From positions 62,001 through 126,000 of the forward strand of contig NZ_JBAXHI010000005.1 of assembly GCF_037138995.1 (NCBI RefSeq): a stretch of 64,000 nucleotides of DNA, read 5' to 3'. The DNA comes from Chlorohelix sp037138995. Its GTDB lineage: Bacteria; Chloroflexota; Chloroflexia; Chloroheliales; Chloroheliaceae. Both the position numbers and the translations under genes were made by a program. This document shows positions 62,514-64,000 of the stretch, piece after piece. Each line of letters opens with the position of its first letter. Position 1 is the stretch's first letter. The notes under the pieces were generated by a model. It ran no database searches. It had not been told where the DNA came from and saw nothing but the letters and a program-made list of their open reading frames with translations.

Positions 62514-63374
62514 TTAGCTTGCCAGAGCGGCTTTGATAGCGCGTTTAGCAAACACATCCGCCATCGCCCTGCGATATTCCTGTGAACCATGCAAGTCCGA
62601 AAGCGCGTCCACATCAGCGGCGCTTCCGCTACAAGCAGCCTCGATGGTGGCAGCGTCAAGTTTCTTTCCGACTAAAGCATTTTCCACTACTGCGCTACGC
62701 ATTGGAACCGCTGCCAGACCGCTGAAGCCAATCGCGGCGCTGGTGCAAACTCCATTGCCATCCACCCCGATAATTGCTGCCGCCCCAACCACCGAAAAGT
62801 GACTGGCTTTGTTGGCAAGCTTCTTGTAGCTTGTCTTCTTACCCGCCGGAGTAGGGAAGCTAATTTCGGTAAGGATTTCGCTCGGTTCAATGCTAGTGGT
62901 CAGAATAGATACGAAGAAATCGCTCAAAGCTACTACCCGCTCACTCTTGCTACTCTTGAGAGTAACGCTGGCATCTAGCGCAAGTAGCACTGCCGGAAGG
63001 TCGCTAGAAGGGTCGGCGTGTACCGTGCTGCCGCCGATTGTACCCCAGTTCCGCACCTGAACATCGCCGATAGTGCTGGCGGCTTCCGGTAGGATAGGGG
63101 CTTTCTGCTTGAGCAGGTCGCTAGTTTCAAGCGAGTAGTAATTGGTCATTGCGCCGAGTTTAATTCGGCCACCCTCTTCCTTAATGTAAGAAAGCTGGCT
63201 ACGCAAGCCTTTTATGTCAATCAGTACGCCCGGTTGAGCAAGGCGCAAGCGCATAGCCGGAATAAGGCTATGCCCCCCCGCCAAGATTTTGGCATTATCG
63301 CCATGTTCGGAGAGAAGCGAAAGAGCCTCATCCAAAGCGGCGGGAGCAAAATAATCGAATGTGCTGGGTATCAT
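62514..63374 (-). CDS. Molybdenum hydroxylase FAD-binding subunit (CoxM-like)
   Basis: The 286-residue protein has the two FAD motifs of the CO dehydrogenase/xanthine dehydrogenase medium subunit, AKILAGGHSLIPAMRLRLAQ and NWGTIGGSTVHADPSSDLPA. SYKKLANKASHFSVVGAAAI and the C-terminal CO-deh-flavoprotein domain (RRAMADVFAKRAIKAALAS) follow. It passes electrons from the Mo active site, through the iron-sulfur subunit, to an acceptor. TAGGAG precedes ATG 63374. The large-subunit gene ends 12 bp upstream. The iron-sulfur subunit gene is not between them and may lie past the right edge. A bidirectional terminator ends the operon. Confidence 0.92.
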   Translation of the reverse strand: MIPSTFDYFAPAALDEALSLLSEHGDNAKILAGGHSLIPAMRLRLAQPGVLIDIKGLRSQLSYIKEEGGRIKLGAMTNYYSLETSDLLKQKAPILPEAASTIGDVQVRNWGTIGGSTVHADPSSDLPAVLLALDASVTLKSSKSERVVALSDFFVSILTTSIEPSEILTEISFPTPAGKKTSYKKLANKASHFSVVGAAAIIGVDGNGVCTSAAIGFSGLAAVPMRSAVVENALVGKKLDAATIEAACSGSAADVDALSDLHGSQEYRRAMADVFAKRAIKAALAS

Positions 63375-63386
63375 CTATTTTCTCTC

Positions 63387-64000
63387 CTATTTTCCGTGGA
63401 TTACGCGCCACAGCTTCTCAGGGCGCAACGGCATATCTATATCTTTTACACCGGTATTAATCAAAGCATCCATTAGCGCATTCACCACGCAAGGAGTGCT
63501 GGCGATAGTACCAGCTTCTCCTACGCCTTTTACTCCCATCGGATTCACCGGGCTAGGGGTACAAGTGCTACCGAGTTCAAAGTGCGGCAATTCGACAGCG
63601 TTAGGTACAGTGTAATCCATCAAAGTACCAGTTACCAACTGACCATCGCTATCATATACTATTTCCTCATACAGAGCTTGCGCGATACCTTGCGCTAGTC
63701 CGCCATGCACCTGTCCTTCCACCAACATGGGGTTGATTTGGTTGCCGACATCGTCCACTGCCACATACTTGAGGAATTTTACTTCTCCAGTATCAGCTTC
63801 CACTTCTATTGCACAAATGTGTGTACCGAAGGGGAAAGTAAAGTTGCCGGGTTCAAAAAAGCGGGTGGACTCCAGACCCGGCTCAATACCATCGAACGGG
63901 TTCACGTAGGCGCGGAATACCACTTCCTGAATCGTCACGCTTTTGCCGCCAGCAGCGCCCTTTACTGTATATTTACCGGCATCGAATACAACATCTTCCT
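63387..64000 (-). CDS. Molybdopterin-binding subunit of CO-dehydrogenase/xanthine-dehydrogenase-type enzyme (5' end off window)
   Basis: The frame enters from the right edge, and the last 204 residues are visible. It runs through GTHICAIEVEADTGEVKFLK, AVDDVGNQINPMLVEGQVHG, the catalytic glutamate motif GVKGVGEAGTIAST and the C-terminal DIDMPLRPEKLWRVIHG. These are characteristic of CoxL-type large subunits. The AYxCSFR loop that separates true form I CO dehydrogenase from other members is outside the window. The substrate (CO, or an aldehyde, purine or other aromatic) therefore cannot be decided. An internal GTG at 63938 gives a shorter apparent frame, but coding continues upstream of it. Confidence 0.9.
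   Translation of the reverse strand, partial: EDVVFDAGKYTVKGAAGGKSVTIQEVVFRAYVNPFDGIEPGLESTRFFEPGNFTFPFGTHICAIEVEADTGEVKFLKYVAVDDVGNQINPMLVEGQVHGGLAQGIAQALYEEIVYDSDGQLVTGTLMDYTVPNAVELPHFELGSTCTPSPVNPMGVKGVGEAGTIASTPCVVNALMDALINTGVKDIDMPLRPEKLWRVIHGK

Overview
The window reads as bacterial chromosome, most likely from the phylum Chloroflexota. This is inferred from gene content and was not tested by any search. The pointers are a Tad-pilus CpaB next to a response-regulator/CpaE-like ATPase fusion, tandem Agl23-like multipass glycosyltransferases (one fused to an NHL propeller), and two exported glycosidases sharing an N-terminal module ending in a GQHYY-WRY signature that I associate with Chloroflexota secreted proteins. 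Other pointers are many DE-motif (GT39-like) membrane proteins and a CO-dehydrogenase-type molybdenum hydroxylase. Genes are densely packed on both strands. I see no rRNA, tRNA, CRISPR array, transposase, integrase or prophage gene.

Layout. 1-2640 (minus): the end of a Tad/Flp pilus locus. 2825-9409 (minus): a compact amino-sugar/peptidoglycan salvage operon made of a GntR/HutC regulator, exo-muramidase NamZ, a sugar ABC transporter without its ATPase, and AnmK. It has a consensus promoter with an operator-like site just downstream. 9630-16078 (plus): two overlapping Agl23-like genes. 16160-20056: HxlR regulator, dienelactone hydrolase and an exported clan GH-A glycosidase. 20491-27035: DNA polymerase I, a membrane glycosyltransferase, a ROK kinase and a LysR regulator. 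27294-33600: a three-gene envelope cassette (degenerate PP2C fused through one membrane helix to a propeller-like domain, a secreted protein and a lipoprotein) followed by a two-component system. 33736-35700: a fused, fungal-type homoaconitase. 36108-39776: a DnaJ with half a zinc domain, then a parvulin-like lipoprotein, a crotonase and a PIG-L deacetylase on minus.

39958-42812: the glycogen genes glgC-glgA with promoter and intrinsic terminator. 42877-49449 (minus): a malectin-domain membrane protein, a DUF815 AAA+ ATPase, an HpcH/HpaI aldolase, an alkaline-phosphatase-fold membrane protein and RodA. 49766-53865: a GT39-like protein whose promoter predicts a leaderless mRNA, a metallophosphoesterase, a small membrane protein and a methyltransferase. 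54057-58850 (minus): a P-type cation ATPase and an S9 peptidase. 59265-62405: an exported GH36-like glycosidase. 62514-64000 (minus): the FAD subunit and the cut-off molybdopterin subunit of a molybdenum hydroxylase.

The dominant theme is envelope and carbohydrate biology: wall-sugar salvage, lipid-linked glycosyl transfer, exported glycosidases, glycogen and rod-shape synthesis. The parts I would check first as undescribed are the pseudophosphatase-propeller cassette, the module shared by the two exported glycosidases, the NamZ/AnmK operon with an apparently cytosolic NamZ, the Lys4-type homoaconitase in a bacterium, and a dispersed intergenic hairpin repeat seen twice.
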